Source of the DNA: Thermohalobaculum sp039184865
GTDB taxonomy: Bacteria > Pseudomonadota > Alphaproteobacteria > Rhodobacterales > Rhodobacteraceae
Direction: 5' to 3'
DNA length: 64,000 nt
NCBI GenBank assembly: GCA_039184865.1
Contig: JBCDAV010000016.1
Location: forward strand, 1 to 64,000
The notes under the pieces were generated by a model. That model was not told the origin of the DNA and ran no database searches. It was given only the letters and a program-made list of their open reading frames with translations. The position numbers were made by a program, and so were the translations under genes. Of this stretch, positions 1 through 9,714 are shown one piece after another (the stretch's first letter is position 1; every line of letters starts with the position of its first letter).

Positions 1-177
1 AACGTACTTGGTCGAAGCTGCAAACATCCGCGTAGCATGAATTTCGGGTCGATCTTGGGAGGATAACGCCAATGGCTGCGCTCACGTCGATTGGTTTGGC
101 GTCATGAAAAAGCAAAAGACAGCCGACGATTGCGCAAGCCTAACCGGCCCTTAGATTTTGATTAGAATGCCAAGTAG
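1..177. other. Short flank with no gene seen
   Basis: This stretch lies downstream of the giant exoprotein gene. The only start with a decent ribosome site (ATG at about 73, plus strand) stops after 11 codons. I see no strong terminator hairpin. Confidence 0.5.
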
Positions 178-3100
178 CTAGGTCCCAAAGTCGAACTGCG
201 CCTCGTCGAGTTCTGCGGCCGTGGTATTGATGACACGGACGATGTTCGAGCCCCGGAAGATCAGTGCATCGGATCCATCATCGGCGATAGTCAAATCCTC
301 GAAACTCAGCCCGGTGTTCGAATAGTCGATCAGGTCCGTGCCGACCTCGAAATCGAGGATCAGGTCCGTGCCGTCGCCGGTCTCGAAGACGAACACATCC
401 GCGCCGTCGCCGCCTTCCAGAATGTCGTTCCCGAGCCCGCCGTCCAGCGTGTCTTCGCCGGCATTGCCGTCCAGGCGGTCATTGCCCTCCTGCCCGGTCA
501 ACGTGTTGTTGCCGGAGTTGCCATTCAACCACGATCCGGTCGTCGCCGCGGTCAGCGACAGGTCGTCCGATCCGGTCAGGTTGCCTGCTTCGACGTTGTC
601 GCCCAGCGTGTACGAAACCGAGCTGAACACCCGGTCGTAGCCCTCGCCCGCGTCCTCGACGATCACGTCATCCTCGCTGTCGACCACGAAGACATCGTTG
701 CCCAAGCCACCGTCCAGCGTGTCGTTGCCGGATCCGCCGTCGAGGCTGTCGTTGCCGTCGCCGCCCGAGAGGGAGTCGTCCAGATCGCCACCCGTGATCT
801 CGTTGGCATCTTCCGTGCCGGTCAGCGTGTTGGCGAAACCGTTGGCGCCGATGAGATCCTCGATCCCAACGATCGTCGTGCTGGTCGAGAGGTCGAGCTC
901 GATGTCCGCATCGGCGAACAGGAAGCTGAGCGTGTCGGTGTCGTCACCGCCGTCAATCGAGTTGCCGGTGTCCGAGACGACGATGAAGTCGTCGCCCGCG
1001 CCGGTGTCGATGGTGTTGACGCCGGAGAACGCGGCGATCAGATCGGCTCCGTCCCCGCTGTCGACATCGTCATTGCCGTCACCGGCGTTGATTGCATCCG
1101 CGTCCGAGCCGCCCTCGACCGAGTCGTCTCCAGCACCGGCGACCACGACGTTCGTGCCATCGCCCGTCCGCACAAGGTCGTCGCCATCGGTACCGGTCAG
1201 ATCGTCATCACCGTCATCGCCGACAGTCTGCGAGACCTCGAAGGCCCCAAGATCCGGTGCATCGCCCTGCTCACGCGCGGCCCCTCGTGCATCCAGAGGT
1301 AGCGTCTCGGTCGTATCGCCATCGCCATCGACGTCCTCGCTGTCCACGGGCAGTTGGGAGGCATCTCCGGCATCCAGCGCGCTGCTGGCGAAACTCAACG
1401 CAATGGTTTCGACGTCGCCACCGTTATCGGCAAGGACACCGGCGTCGATCCCGGTTCCAGTGCCGGAGCTGTCGGTGACCTCGGCAACCTCATCGAACAC
1501 ATCCGACGCCGCGATCCCTGTGGTCTGCGACACACCATCAATCGAGAACACGTCTCCGACAATGTTGCCGCCCGACAGCGAGAGACCGGCATCGGCGGTA
1601 ACCTCGACGCTACTCCCACTCTCTGCATAGTTGCCCATGACAATCGAGTTGGTCAGTGCGATGTCAGTGTCATTCGCCCCCTTGGAATAGATACCGCCGC
1701 CTGTGCCACCTGCACCAAATGCGCCATTGCCGCTGATGGTGGAGTTGATGGCCGTGACGGCGTCTTCCACGAAGATGGCACCACCACTCGAAGCGAGGCC
1801 ACTGGTCAGGTTGCCGGCCAGAGTGCTGTTCGTCAGCGTGATGCCGCTGTCGCCAAAAAGCGCCCCTCCGTTGGCACTTTCGCCCTTCGTGGAGTTTCCG
1901 CTGAGGGTTGCGGTCGTCAGGGTGATGTCGCCAAGGGCGAAGACGCCACCGCCATTTGCATCGTCACCCGACGTTGAGTTTTCGCTGATTGTGCTGTTGG
2001 TAACTGTCACCGCATCCAGCGACGAGATGGCTCCACCGGTCGAGAAATACCCGGACGTGCTGTTGCCGCTGAGGGTGCTGCCTGTGACCGACACAGTGCC
2101 TGTTGAATAGATGGCCCCGCCATCCGAGAAATCACCGCTGGTGCCGTTGCCGCTGATCGTGCTGTCGGTGATCGTGAGTTGCGCCTGGGAGGAGATTGCG
2201 CCGCCGGTGCCGTAGAGCACGGCGGTGCTGCCGCCGGTCAGCGACAGGCCGGCGAATGTGGTGGCTGCGCCGGCATCGATGATGTTGAACAACCTGCTGT
2301 TGTCATCCAGCGTGCCTGCGGTCGAACTGGCGGCAAGGTCCGTCAGCAATGTTCCAGTCTGCAACGTGTCGTCATTGTCGGCATCCCCGGTGACAACTAT
2401 GTCGGTGCCGGTAGATCCGTCGATCACCACGCTGTCCGTAATGGCGATCTCGCCCGAGGTCAGACGGATGACACTGTCTTCTCCGCCGGTGAAGACCGAT
2501 GAGTCAAAGGTGACGGTGTCCATATCGTTGCCGTCGCCGTCCGCATCGGTTGCAGAGTTGGCAAACGCGATCGCCTCGCGCAGCGACGTGACGCCGTCCT
2601 CCGCCACGATGTCTTCTGCCGTGGTAACAACCAGGCTGAGCGCTTCCTGGATTTCATCCGCGCCCAGATCAACGGTCGCAGTGCCATCGCCATCGCCGTC
2701 GAAGCTGCGCGTCTCACCGTTGGCATCCACGCCGATTGCGGTGGTCTCGATCGTGCCATCGCCGTCGACGTCGATGCCCAGATCGGCTTCGGTCGGCAAC
2801 AGGCTGTCATCTCCCGAGTCGATCGCCGGATTCTCAGCATCGTTCAGCAAGGCAACAGTCTGGACTGTACCGCCATTGTCGGCCAGAACTCCGCCAAAGA
2901 CACCCGAAGACGTCTCGGGCGTGCCATCGCCATCGGCATCAATCAGGGTTTCGGTCGTCTCAGCGAACACCTCCGCCGGATCGGCGTTGATGACGTTCGA
3001 GAGACCCGTGGTATCGAAAGCAGTGCTATCCTCACCGACGATGTTCAGACCGTCAAAGGTCGCCACGCCATCAACGACGACCTCTTGCGAGTCCTCTTGC

Positions 3101-6100
3101 GCATTGACGTTGCCCAGCACGATCGAGTTCGCGATCGAGAGGTCTTCATCGAGAGAAAAAATGGCACCGCCGAGAGATCCTTCTCCTGCAACGGAGTTTC
3201 CAGTGAACGTCGAATTCGTAATCGTACCGCCAAAAACGTTGTAAAGGGCACCGCCACCCGCGTCGTCTCCGAACGTAGAATTTCCGGTTAACGTCGAATT
3301 GACGATCGTCATTGGGTCGAAAGACGAAACCGCGCCACCACGGCCAACATCGCCCGTTGTGAAGTTGTCGTTGAAGGTGGAGTTGATCGCGATCACCGAG
3401 CCAAAACTTGCGGCTGCGCCACCGCGACCAAATGTGCCAAGTGTGAAGTTGTCGGAGAACGTGCTGTCGGTAATGGTCAGATCGCGCTGGGCTAACGCAC
3501 CTCCTCCGTCAGAGGAATTCCCTGTTGTCGAGTTTCCGGTGAATTCCGAATTGGAAATGTTCAGATAAAGATAAGCGCCCACGCCGCCGCCTTCGCCAAC
3601 ATTTCCGGTGGTCGAGTTCCCGCTGATGACAGAGTCAGTGACCGTTATCGAGGCTCTGGCATAGGCGCCGCCACCGATTCTATCCGACGAGTTCCCACTG
3701 ATGTTCACGCCGGACAGGGTAAGATCTGAGGCCGACCTTATGGCACCGCCGCCTTCTCCGTCTGTTGAATAACCGCCGGTCAGGGCAAGTCCGTTCAGTG
3801 TCGTGGCACTATCTGTCTCGGTCACATTGAAGATGCGGCTATTGTCGCTGCGTGTGCCGCCGCTTTGGTCAATATCCGTGATGCCGGTGCCGCCACCCGC
3901 GATGGTCAAGCCGTCCGCATCCAGGTCATCCGCGTTCGCATCGCCCGAAATCGTGACGTCGATTGTGCCATCATCGTCCAGGTCGCCGTTGATGATCACT
4001 GCATCGGTGATCTCGATCTGGCCCTGGGTCAGGCGGATGATGTCATCGGTCTCGCCATCGAAGACGGTCGCGTCAAAGGTGATGGTGTCGATGTCATCGC
4101 CGTCGCCATCTGCGTCCGTGGCACTGTTGGCAAAGGCGATGGCCTCGCGCAGGGATGTGACACCGTCGCTGTCATCCACGACGTCTTCCGCCGTAGTGAC
4201 AATTAGACTGGAGATCTCGATCGCTTCCACCGCGCCAGCGTCGACTGTGCCGCCATTGTTGACCGAGGCCAGATCAACCTCGCGCGCATTGCCATTTGCG
4301 TCGGTCGTGACGCTGCCGGACAGGGTGCCAGTGTCCAAGGCCGGGTTCGATGCATTGCCCAGCAGCGCGACTGTTTGAACCGTTCCGCCATTGTCAGCCA
4401 GAACGCCAGCCCCATCGGCATTGACCGCGGCGAAGACGTCCGTGGCGTCGAATGCGCCTGTGACATCGTCGATTACGTTGCCACCGCCCGACGTGTACGC
4501 TCCATAGACTTCAGAAGTTTCACCCGGCGTGTTCGCCACGACCAGGACATTTGTCAGAGTTGCGGTCCCATAGGATGCAATACCGCCAGCAGCAGCCCCG
4601 TAGTTGCCCGTGAACGTGCTGCTGATGACGTCGATTGTGGCGCCACTGTTGTTGTGAATTCCACCGCCGCCGGATTCTGAGTCGTTGTCATAGAAAGTCC
4701 CGTTGGTCACTGTCAGGGTGCCAGCGCTGTTCAGGATGCCGCCGCCATAACCGTTTGTGTAATTGCTGTCGAAGGTCACGTTCGTCAGCGTCGCGGTCCC
4801 TAGGTTGTAAAGACCGCCGCCATCGTAAGACGCCGTGTTGTCAGACACGGTCGTGTCCACCAAGTTCAACTCACCGGCGCTGCGATTGTAGATCCCTCCA
4901 CCATTCCCGGCATCGTTGCCCTCGACTGCTACATTCGTCAGCGTCGCAGAGCCGTTAAGGACGAAGAGGCCGCCGCCCGTGGCGGCTGAGTTGTCTGACA
5001 GCGTCGAATTGGTGAGCGTAAGATCAGTTACACCTGCCAGGAAGATCCCAGCACCAGAGCCGCTCAAGCCGCCGCTGTCTAACTCACCGCCAGCAATGGT
5101 CAGGCCATCCAATGCTACGGATCCGCCGCCCTCTATCACCAAAACCCGGCTGTCAGCATCGTCCAGGCCGTCGGCGCTGTTGGCGGTGATCGTGATGTCG
5201 CCGGTGCCATCGCCGTCGATGTCGCCCGCGATCGTAAGGCTGGTCGTGATGTCAAGCTGACCCTCACCGGCGCCGAGAAAGATCGTGCCGTCTGCGAGCG
5301 TTTCATCGAACGTGATGGTCGAACCTGCTTCGAACGTGCCGTCCTTGATGGAACTGATCGCCTCGCGCAGCGAGATCAGTTGGTCTGAACTATCCACAAC
5401 ATCATCCAGGGTCGTGACAGTCAGGCTGGCGGCCTCGACCTGAACCTCCACGGCACCGGCATCGACGGTCCCACCATTGTCGAGCGACTGTTGATCAAAC
5501 ACACGGGCGTTCCCATCGGCATCCGTGGTTACCCCGCTGGGCAGGTCCCCTGCATCCAGGGCCGGGTTCGTATCGGCAGCCAGCAGGGCGATGGTCATCA
5601 CCGGTCCGCCATTGTCAGCGAGCACGCCGGACCCATCGGAATTGGTCAGTGCAAAGACCTCCGATCCGTTAAACCCTCTAGTCGGACCATCGATAACGTT
5701 CCCGCCGCCGGAGCTGTAAGACCCCTCCACGTCAAAGGCTGCTTCTGGAGTGTTGGCGACGATCAGTGCATTCGTAATGGTCGCGGCTCCATCGTTATAG
5801 ATCCCGCCTGCTCCGGCCCCATAATTGCCGCTGATCGTGCTGTTGATCACTTCCAACGTGGCATCTTCGTCGTTGTGCAGCGCACCACCGCCCTGGCCTG
5901 AATGGTTGCCGTAGAACGTGGCATTGGTCACGGACGTGTCGCCTGACCGTGTAAGTACACCCCCGCCATTTAGCTCGGCAGAGTTGCCCTCAAATGTGAC
6001 GGTCATCAGGGTTGCCGTGCCGTCATTGTAGAGACCGCCACCATCGTTTGCCGCGGTGTTGTCCGATACGGTTGAACTGCTGAGCACCAGCCCGGCGCCG

Positions 6101-7950
6101 CTGGCGACGAAGATCCCGGCCCCTGACTCATCGTTGCCGCCCGTGATCGTCAGAGCGTCCAGCGTGGCCGTGCCTGCACTCACCAACACAACCCGGCTGT
6201 CGGCGTCATCCAGTCCCTCGGCACTATCGGCGTCGATCGTAAGGTCGCCCTTGCCATCGCCATCGACATCGCCTTCGATGGTCATCGTTGTCGAGATTTC
6301 CAACTGGCCGAGACCTGCCGCGAGATAGATCGTCCCGTCGGCGAGCGACTCCGCGAAGGTGATGGCCGAACCGGCATCAAACGTTCCGGCATTGACGTAG
6401 CTGATCGCCTCGCGCAGCGAGGTCTCGCCGTCGGTGTTGTCCACGACATCGTCGAGCGTCGTGACGATCAGGCTTTCGTACTCGAAAGCCTCGTATGCAC
6501 CGAGGTCGATCGTGTTGGTACTGTTGTTCGCCACGCCGTCGACATCCACGAAGCGGTCGAATCCGCGCGCGTCGGTCGTCAGGTCTGAAGCGGCGCTGTC
6601 GCTGCCCGCATCCAGTGCCGGATTCGAGACGTCTTCGAGAAGCGCGATCGTCGCGACGTCTCTGCCATTGTCAGCCAACACCCCACCATACACCACCGTC
6701 GATGTCTCGGGGACACCATCGGCATCCGCGTCGATCAGTGTCACGGTCGTTGCTGCGAAGACACTCGACGGATCGGCGTTGAAGGCATTCGAATAGCTTG
6801 AAGCATCAAATGCGGCGGTGCTTGCTCCGACGATGTTTTGACCGACAAAGGTTGGCGTACCGTCGCCATCGCTGAAGGTCGCTTCGTAGACTTCGTTGTT
6901 GCTCGTCAGTGCGCTGACATTGCCAAGAACGATAGAGTTTCCAAGCGTCAGCTGACCCAGCGTCGCAACACCGCCGCCTTCGGAATCACTGGCGGTCGTG
7001 GAGTTGCCGCTGATGGTTGAACTGTAGACTGACGTCTGGTCATTGCTGAAGGCACCGCCACCTTGAGAGGCCGAACCCGCCGTAGAGTTGCCACTGATTG
7101 TCGAGTTCGTGATCGCCAGGGTGTTATCGGAGTAGATGCCGGCGCCATCGGCATTGGTTCCCGTTGTGGAGTTGCCGCTCACGGTCGAGCTTGTGATCGT
7201 GGCCGTCGCCAGAGCGCGCAGGCCGCCACCGTTGCCAAGATCACCGGATGTGGTGTTGTCGCTGATCGTCGACCCGGTGACGGTTACATCGCGAAAGCTG
7301 AAGACACCGCCGCCGCCACCCCGGTATCCCGAGGTTGCGTTGCCGCTGATCGTCGAATTCTCGATTGTGAGAGTGCCAATGCTGCTCACGCCTCCGCCGT
7401 CGCCGAGATCCCCGGTCGCGGAGTTTCCGGTGACGACAACGTTCGACAGGGTCAGATCGGCGAACGAATAGACCCCGCCGCCGTCCTCGCGATCGGCCGT
7501 CACCCGACCACCGGTGATCGTCAGACCACTCAGCGTCGTGTCTGCTGTTTCCTCGGAGATGTTGAAGATCCGACTGTTGTCGCTCAGCAAGCCGGTGCTC
7601 TCTTCGAGATCGGTGATGCCGGTTCCGCCATCCGAGACCGCAAGACCATCGGCGTCGAGGTCGTCCCCGTCGGCATCGCCGGAAATCGTCACATCGCCCG
7701 TGCCGTCGCCATCGACGTCGCCATCAATGGTCACGGCATCGGTGATTTCGATCTCGCCGAGCGTCAGTCGGATCAAGCTGTCCGCGTCCTCGGAAAAAAC
7801 TGCAGGATCGAACTCGACCGTGTCCGTTCCAGCCGTGCTGTTTGCAAGCTCGATTGCCTCGCGCAAAGAGAGGCCGGTGCCGCCTGGTGTCAGCTCCGTG
7901 AAACCGGAATCAAGTTCATCGGTTAATGTGGTGACCGTAAACGTCGCCAT
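178..7950 (-). CDS. Giant RTX-tailed beta-helix exoprotein (CSLREA / choice-of-anchor Q type)
   Basis: This 2590-aa protein is very rich in Asp, Gly, Ser and Thr and has almost no Cys or Lys. Five modules begin near residues 1, 493, 842, 1248 and 1772. Each opens with a V-T-T-L/A-x-D stretch followed by SLREAI, then has many 20-25 residue coils of the type S-T-I-S-G-N / GGGIYS that suggest a right-handed parallel beta-helix. Modules close with ADNGG...NPALDAG...TDANG...VDAGAVE, the choice-of-anchor Q signature. Residues 2243-2520 carry RTX nonapeptides (GGDGNDSLDGG style), followed by a short C-terminal segment. There is no Sec signal, which fits type I secretion through a C-terminal signal, followed by calcium-dependent folding outside the cell. 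No type I secretion genes are in the window. The start has a GGAGAG ribosome site. The likely role is adhesin or surface/biofilm protein; this is inferred from the fold only. Confidence 0.9.
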   Translation of the reverse strand: MATFTVTTLTDELDSGFTELTPGGTGLSLREAIELANSTAGTDTVEFDPAVFSEDADSLIRLTLGEIEITDAVTIDGDVDGDGTGDVTISGDADGDDLDADGLAVSDGGTGITDLEESTGLLSDNSRIFNISEETADTTLSGLTITGGRVTADREDGGGVYSFADLTLSNVVVTGNSATGDLGDGGGVSSIGTLTIENSTISGNATSGYRGGGGGVFSFRDVTVTGSTISDNTTSGDLGNGGGLRALATATITSSTVSGNSTTGTNADGAGIYSDNTLAITNSTISGNSTAGSASQGGGAFSNDQTSVYSSTISGNSTTASDSEGGGVATLGQLTLGNSIVLGNVSALTSNNEVYEATFSDGDGTPTFVGQNIVGASTAAFDASSYSNAFNADPSSVFAATTVTLIDADADGVPETSTVVYGGVLADNGRDVATIALLEDVSNPALDAGSDSAASDLTTDARGFDRFVDVDGVANNSTNTIDLGAYEAFEYESLIVTTLDDVVDNTDGETSLREAISYVNAGTFDAGSAITFAESLADGTIYLAAGLGQLEISTTMTIEGDVDGDGKGDLTIDADSAEGLDDADSRVVLVSAGTATLDALTITGGNDESGAGIFVASGAGLVLSSSTVSDNTAANDGGGLYNDGTATLMTVTFEGNSAELNGGGVLTRSGDTSVTNATFYGNHSGQGGGALHNDEDATLEVINSTISGNYGAGAGGIYNDGAATITNALIVANTPEAAFDVEGSYSSGGGNVIDGPTRGFNGSEVFALTNSDGSGVLADNGGPVMTIALLAADTNPALDAGDLPSGVTTDADGNARVFDQQSLDNGGTVDAGAVEVQVEAASLTVTTLDDVVDSSDQLISLREAISSIKDGTFEAGSTITFDETLADGTIFLGAGEGQLDITTSLTIAGDIDGDGTGDITITANSADGLDDADSRVLVIEGGGSVALDGLTIAGGELDSGGLSGSGAGIFLAGVTDLTLTNSTLSDNSAATGGGLFVLNGSATLTNVAVEGNDAGNGGGIYNRSAGELNLVDTTVSDNTASYDGGGLYNLGTATLTNVTFDSNYTNGYGGGILNSAGTLTVTNGTFYDNDSESGGGGIHNNSGATIDVISSTFTGNYGAAAGGIASYGTATLTNVLVVANTPGETSEVYGAYTSGGGNVIDDVTGAFDATDVFAAVNADGAGVLADNGGTVQTVALLGNASNPALDTGTLSGSVTTDANGNAREVDLASVNNGGTVDAGAVEAIEISSLIVTTAEDVVDDSDGVTSLREAIAFANSATDADGDGDDIDTITFDATVFDGETDDIIRLTQGQIEITDAVIINGDLDDDGTIDVTISGDANADDLDADGLTIAGGGTGITDIDQSGGTRSDNSRIFNVTETDSATTLNGLALTGGYSTDGEGGGAIRSASDLTLSGVNISGNSSDRIGGGAYARASITVTDSVISGNSTTGNVGEGGGVGAYLYLNISNSEFTGNSTTGNSSDGGGALAQRDLTITDSTFSDNFTLGTFGRGGAAASFGSVIAINSTFNDNFTTGDVGRGGAVSSFDPMTIVNSTLTGNSTFGDDAGGGALYNVFGGTITNSTFTGNSVAGEGSLGGAIFSLDEDLSIANSIVLGNVNAQEDSQEVVVDGVATFDGLNIVGEDSTAFDTTGLSNVINADPAEVFAETTETLIDADGDGTPETSSGVFGGVLADNGGTVQTVALLNDAENPAIDSGDDSLLPTEADLGIDVDGDGTIETTAIGVDANGETRSFDGDGDGTATVDLGADEIQEALSLVVTTAEDIVAEDGVTSLREAIAFANSATDADGDGNDMDTVTFDSSVFTGGEDSVIRLTSGEIAITDSVVIDGSTGTDIVVTGDADNDDTLQTGTLLTDLAASSTAGTLDDNSRLFNIIDAGAATTFAGLSLTGGSTAVLYGTGGAISSQAQLTITDSTISGNGTSGDFSDGGAIYSTGTVSVTGSTLSGNSTSGYFSTGGAISSLDAVTVTNSTISENSTSGDDANGGGVFALGDITLTTATLSGNSTKGESANGGALFGDSGITLTNSTLAGNLTSGLASSGGAIFVEDAVTAINSTISGNGAFGAGGTGGGIYSKGANDTDIALTNSIVMGNYAESGSSVEVTADAGLSLSGGNIVGDVFSIDGVSQTTGIAASDVFDEVAEVTDSSGTGTGIDAGVLADNGGDVETIALSFASSALDAGDASQLPVDSEDVDGDGDTTETLPLDARGAAREQGDAPDLGAFEVSQTVGDDGDDDLTGTDGDDLVRTGDGTNVVVAGAGDDSVEGGSDADAINAGDGNDDVDSGDGADLIAAFSGVNTIDTGAGDDFIVVSDTGNSIDGGDDTDTLSFLFADADIELDLSTSTTIVGIEDLIGANGFANTLTGTEDANEITGGDLDDSLSGGDGNDSLDGGSGNDTLDGGLGNDVFVVDSEDDVIVEDAGEGYDRVFSSVSYTLGDNVEAGNLTGSDDLSLTAATTGSWLNGNSGNNTLTGQEGNDRLDGNAGEDTLDGGLGNDILEGGDGADVFVFETGDGTDLILDFEVGTDLIDYSNTGLSFEDLTIADDGSDALIFRGSNIVRVINTTAAELDEAQFDFGT
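391..1224 (-). repeat. RTX calcium-binding nonapeptide repeats of the giant exoprotein
   Basis: These bases encode residues 2243 to about 2520. They contain repeated GGxGxDxL-type units such as GGDGNDSLDGGSGNDTLDGG and end with GGDGADVFVFETGDGTD. Such blocks bind calcium in the extracellular medium and sit just before the uncleaved type I secretion signal. Confidence 0.85.
1225..7950 (-). repeat. Five CSLREA beta-helix modules in A-B-B-A-A order
   Basis: Modules begin at bases 7950, 6474, 5427, 4209 and 2637 on the minus strand. Modules 1, 4 and 5 share phrases such as NSRIFNI/NSRLFNI and V/IRLTxGxIxITDxVxI (modules 1 and 4 also share DADGL). Modules 2 and 3 share ADGTI, GLDDADSRV and TLDDVVD instead. 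The two classes point to separate internal duplication events. Confidence 0.75.
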
Positions 7951-8013
7951 CGATTCTCTCCGCCTTAAATCTGATCAATATCGGCAGTCGGGGGTCAGGC
8001 CGCCGGGGCGACC

Positions 8014-8145
8014 TCAGTCGCGTCCTCCGGGAAAGGGTCCTTCGGGCTGCTCGAAAATCGGATCCGGAAACCATCCGAGATGATCCTTCCGAAAGTCACG
8101 CCGCCGGCGGACGTTGATCCGTCGATGGGAACTGAAGCGGGTCAT
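8014..8145 (-). CDS. Short arginine-rich ORF (43 aa) upstream of the exoprotein
   Basis: The ATG at 8145 is preceded by AAAGGAGATCGATT, one of the best ribosome sites in the window. The frame is open for 43 codons and starts MTRFSSHRRINVRRRRDFRK; the second half contains LGWFPDPIF and is Pro/Gly rich. The stop is 63 bases before the exoprotein start, in the same direction, so the two are probably co-transcribed. I recognise no family. It could be a leader peptide, a small chaperone for the secreted giant, or a regulator with a basic N-terminus. The call as a real gene rests on the ribosome site and position only. Confidence 0.5.
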   Translation of the reverse strand: MTRFSSHRRINVRRRRDFRKDHLGWFPDPIFEQPEGPFPGGRD

Positions 8146-8213
8146 AATCGATCTCCTTTGCTTTTTGATGGGGCGTTGTCCCACCTGACGCTGTGGAAAT
8201 CTTCACGGCATGA

Positions 8214-8263
8214 TCAGCGAATTCTCAGCAATCGATTGGAATTCTGAGCAATCCTCAGCAATT
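8214..8263. promoter_or_regulatory. Four copies of a TCAGCAATC-like 9-mer
   Basis: TCAGCGAAT (8214), TCAGCAATC (8225), TGAGCAATC (8245) and TCAGCAATT (8255) lie 11, 20 and 10 bases apart, close to whole helical turns. They sit 70-120 bases upstream of the 43-aa ORF start, so they read as ATTGCTGA boxes in the direction of the exoprotein transcript. This is what a cooperative regulator-binding array would look like; the regulator is unknown. Confidence 0.4.
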
Positions 8264-8774
8264 GCTCGATTTCGAGTGAGTTCGGGCCTCTCGTCGGGCG
8301 GATGCTGCCATACGTGAGGGATCATTGGGTTGCGCGCTGGATACCGTGATCGGTCTGGAAGGTCCGGCGCGGGATCAAGCGAACCAAAGGAACGCGTATC
8401 GCTTCCAACGCTGCGGTGGAACGCGAACATCGAAAAGCTGGGTCGTGAAGGCCTGGCAACATGTTCAGTTTGGAAGAACCTGGTTGCCGCGCAGCTAGAC
8501 ACGGCTTTTCAGATGCTGTTTTGCACCGACATTGTTGGATCAGGTCATCCAGGCGAGCGCATGCCGCCGTGGCCAGTCGGTATCGACTTGGGACCGCGTG
8601 CACACCGACCAAGAGTCATCCGATGGTGCACCCAATCGCGAAGATTCCGCACGGCGCATTAGCGGCGCCTCTTTCCCCAGACGCAGATCCTGCCTGCGTG
8701 AAAGGCTCCTGTTTGGCCCCTGCCCCAACAAGCCGCTCCTTGTGCGCCGACGTCGCGACGGCCTATCCTGAGCT
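8264..8774. other. Intergenic region, no gene recognised
   Basis: About 510 bases separate the repeat boxes from the first DMT transporter. Open frames exist on both strands, but none has a ribosome site, a recognisable motif or convincing codon use. I see no transposase remnant. Confidence 0.4.
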
Positions 8775-9683
8775 ATGGCCACCGATCGTCCGTTCCTTGG
8801 CATCGTTCTGATGCTTGCCTTTTGCGTGCTTGCGCCGTTGGGAGACAGCTTTGCCAAGATTCTCGGCGAGACACTTGCCCTAGGTGTGCTGATGGCGACC
8901 CGCTTCGGCGTTCAGGCCGTCATCCTGCTTCCCGTCGCGTTGTGGCAGCGGAAACCGATTGCGTCACCCGAGGGCTTGATGGGATGGACCCTTCTGCGCA
9001 CCGGGCTGCACATCATCGGCATCGGTATGATGTTCACGTCGCTGCGCTACCTGCCGCTGGCAGATGCATTGGCGATCGCCTTCGTCATGCCGTTCATTCT
9101 GCTCTTGCTGGGCCACTTCGTGATGGGGGAAACCGTGGGGCCGCACCGTATCGGTGCCTGCGCCGTTGGGTTCCTCGGCACGCTGCTGGTCATTCAACCG
9201 AATTTTGTGGAGGTGGGATACCCTGCCCTGCTGCCACTCGGCGTGGCCGTCTCGTTTGCGCTCTTCATGATGGTGACGCGCAAGATCGCGCGGGACATCG
9301 ATCCGATCCGTCTTCAATTGATCAGCGGGTTACAGGCCTGTCTTTATCTGGCGCCAGTGTTGCTTTTCTGGCCCGCGTCGCGTGGCGGGTTTCATTGGGA
9401 TCTGCCCGCAGACACATGGATGCTCCTCATCGGAATCGGAGTTGTCGGCACAATTGCACACCTTCTGATGACCTGGAGCCTGCGGTTTGCACCGACCTCG
9501 ACGCTTGCGCCGATGCAATATCTCGAGATCCCGTTCGCCACCATCATCGGCTTGCTGATCTTCAATGATCTTCCGAACGGCCTGGCAGCGATGGGCATCT
9601 GCGTGACGATTGCGGCAGGTCTTTACATCATCCTGCGCGAACGAAGGTTGGCGCGGCTGATCGAACCGGAACAGGTGGCATGA
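8775..9683 (+). CDS. EamA/DMT family transporter
   Basis: This 302-aa inner-membrane protein has ten hydrophobic segments arranged as two five-helix EamA repeats. The first opens with FAKILGETLALGVLMATRF and the second lies roughly from residue 150. The pattern GxxxL...ALAIAFVMPFI and the C-terminal P-x-E-I-P-F-A segment near residue 250 are typical of drug/metabolite exporters of the RhaT-EamA group. A second DMT gene follows 31 bases downstream in the same direction, so the pair may form an operon. No clear ribosome site precedes the ATG. The substrate cannot be read from sequence; amino acids, nucleosides or SAM-like compounds are known for relatives. Confidence 0.85.
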   Translation: MATDRPFLGIVLMLAFCVLAPLGDSFAKILGETLALGVLMATRFGVQAVILLPVALWQRKPIASPEGLMGWTLLRTGLHIIGIGMMFTSLRYLPLADALAIAFVMPFILLLLGHFVMGETVGPHRIGACAVGFLGTLLVIQPNFVEVGYPALLPLGVAVSFALFMMVTRKIARDIDPIRLQLISGLQACLYLAPVLLFWPASRGGFHWDLPADTWMLLIGIGVVGTIAHLLMTWSLRFAPTSTLAPMQYLEIPFATIIGLLIFNDLPNGLAAMGICVTIAAGLYIILRERRLARLIEPEQVA

Positions 9684-9714
9684 ACCGGCATAGTCCTTCC
9701 CGATCGGATCTGAC

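Noticed and set aside
338..7926. Plus-strand open frames under the giant exoprotein gene
   Set aside because: They are antisense shadows of the repeat-rich gene, with Ser/Pro/Arg-biased translations and no ribosome sites.
8203..8771. Possible transposase remnant between the 8.2-kb boxes and the DMT gene
   Set aside because: No DDE, HTH or terminal inverted repeats could be found in any frame.
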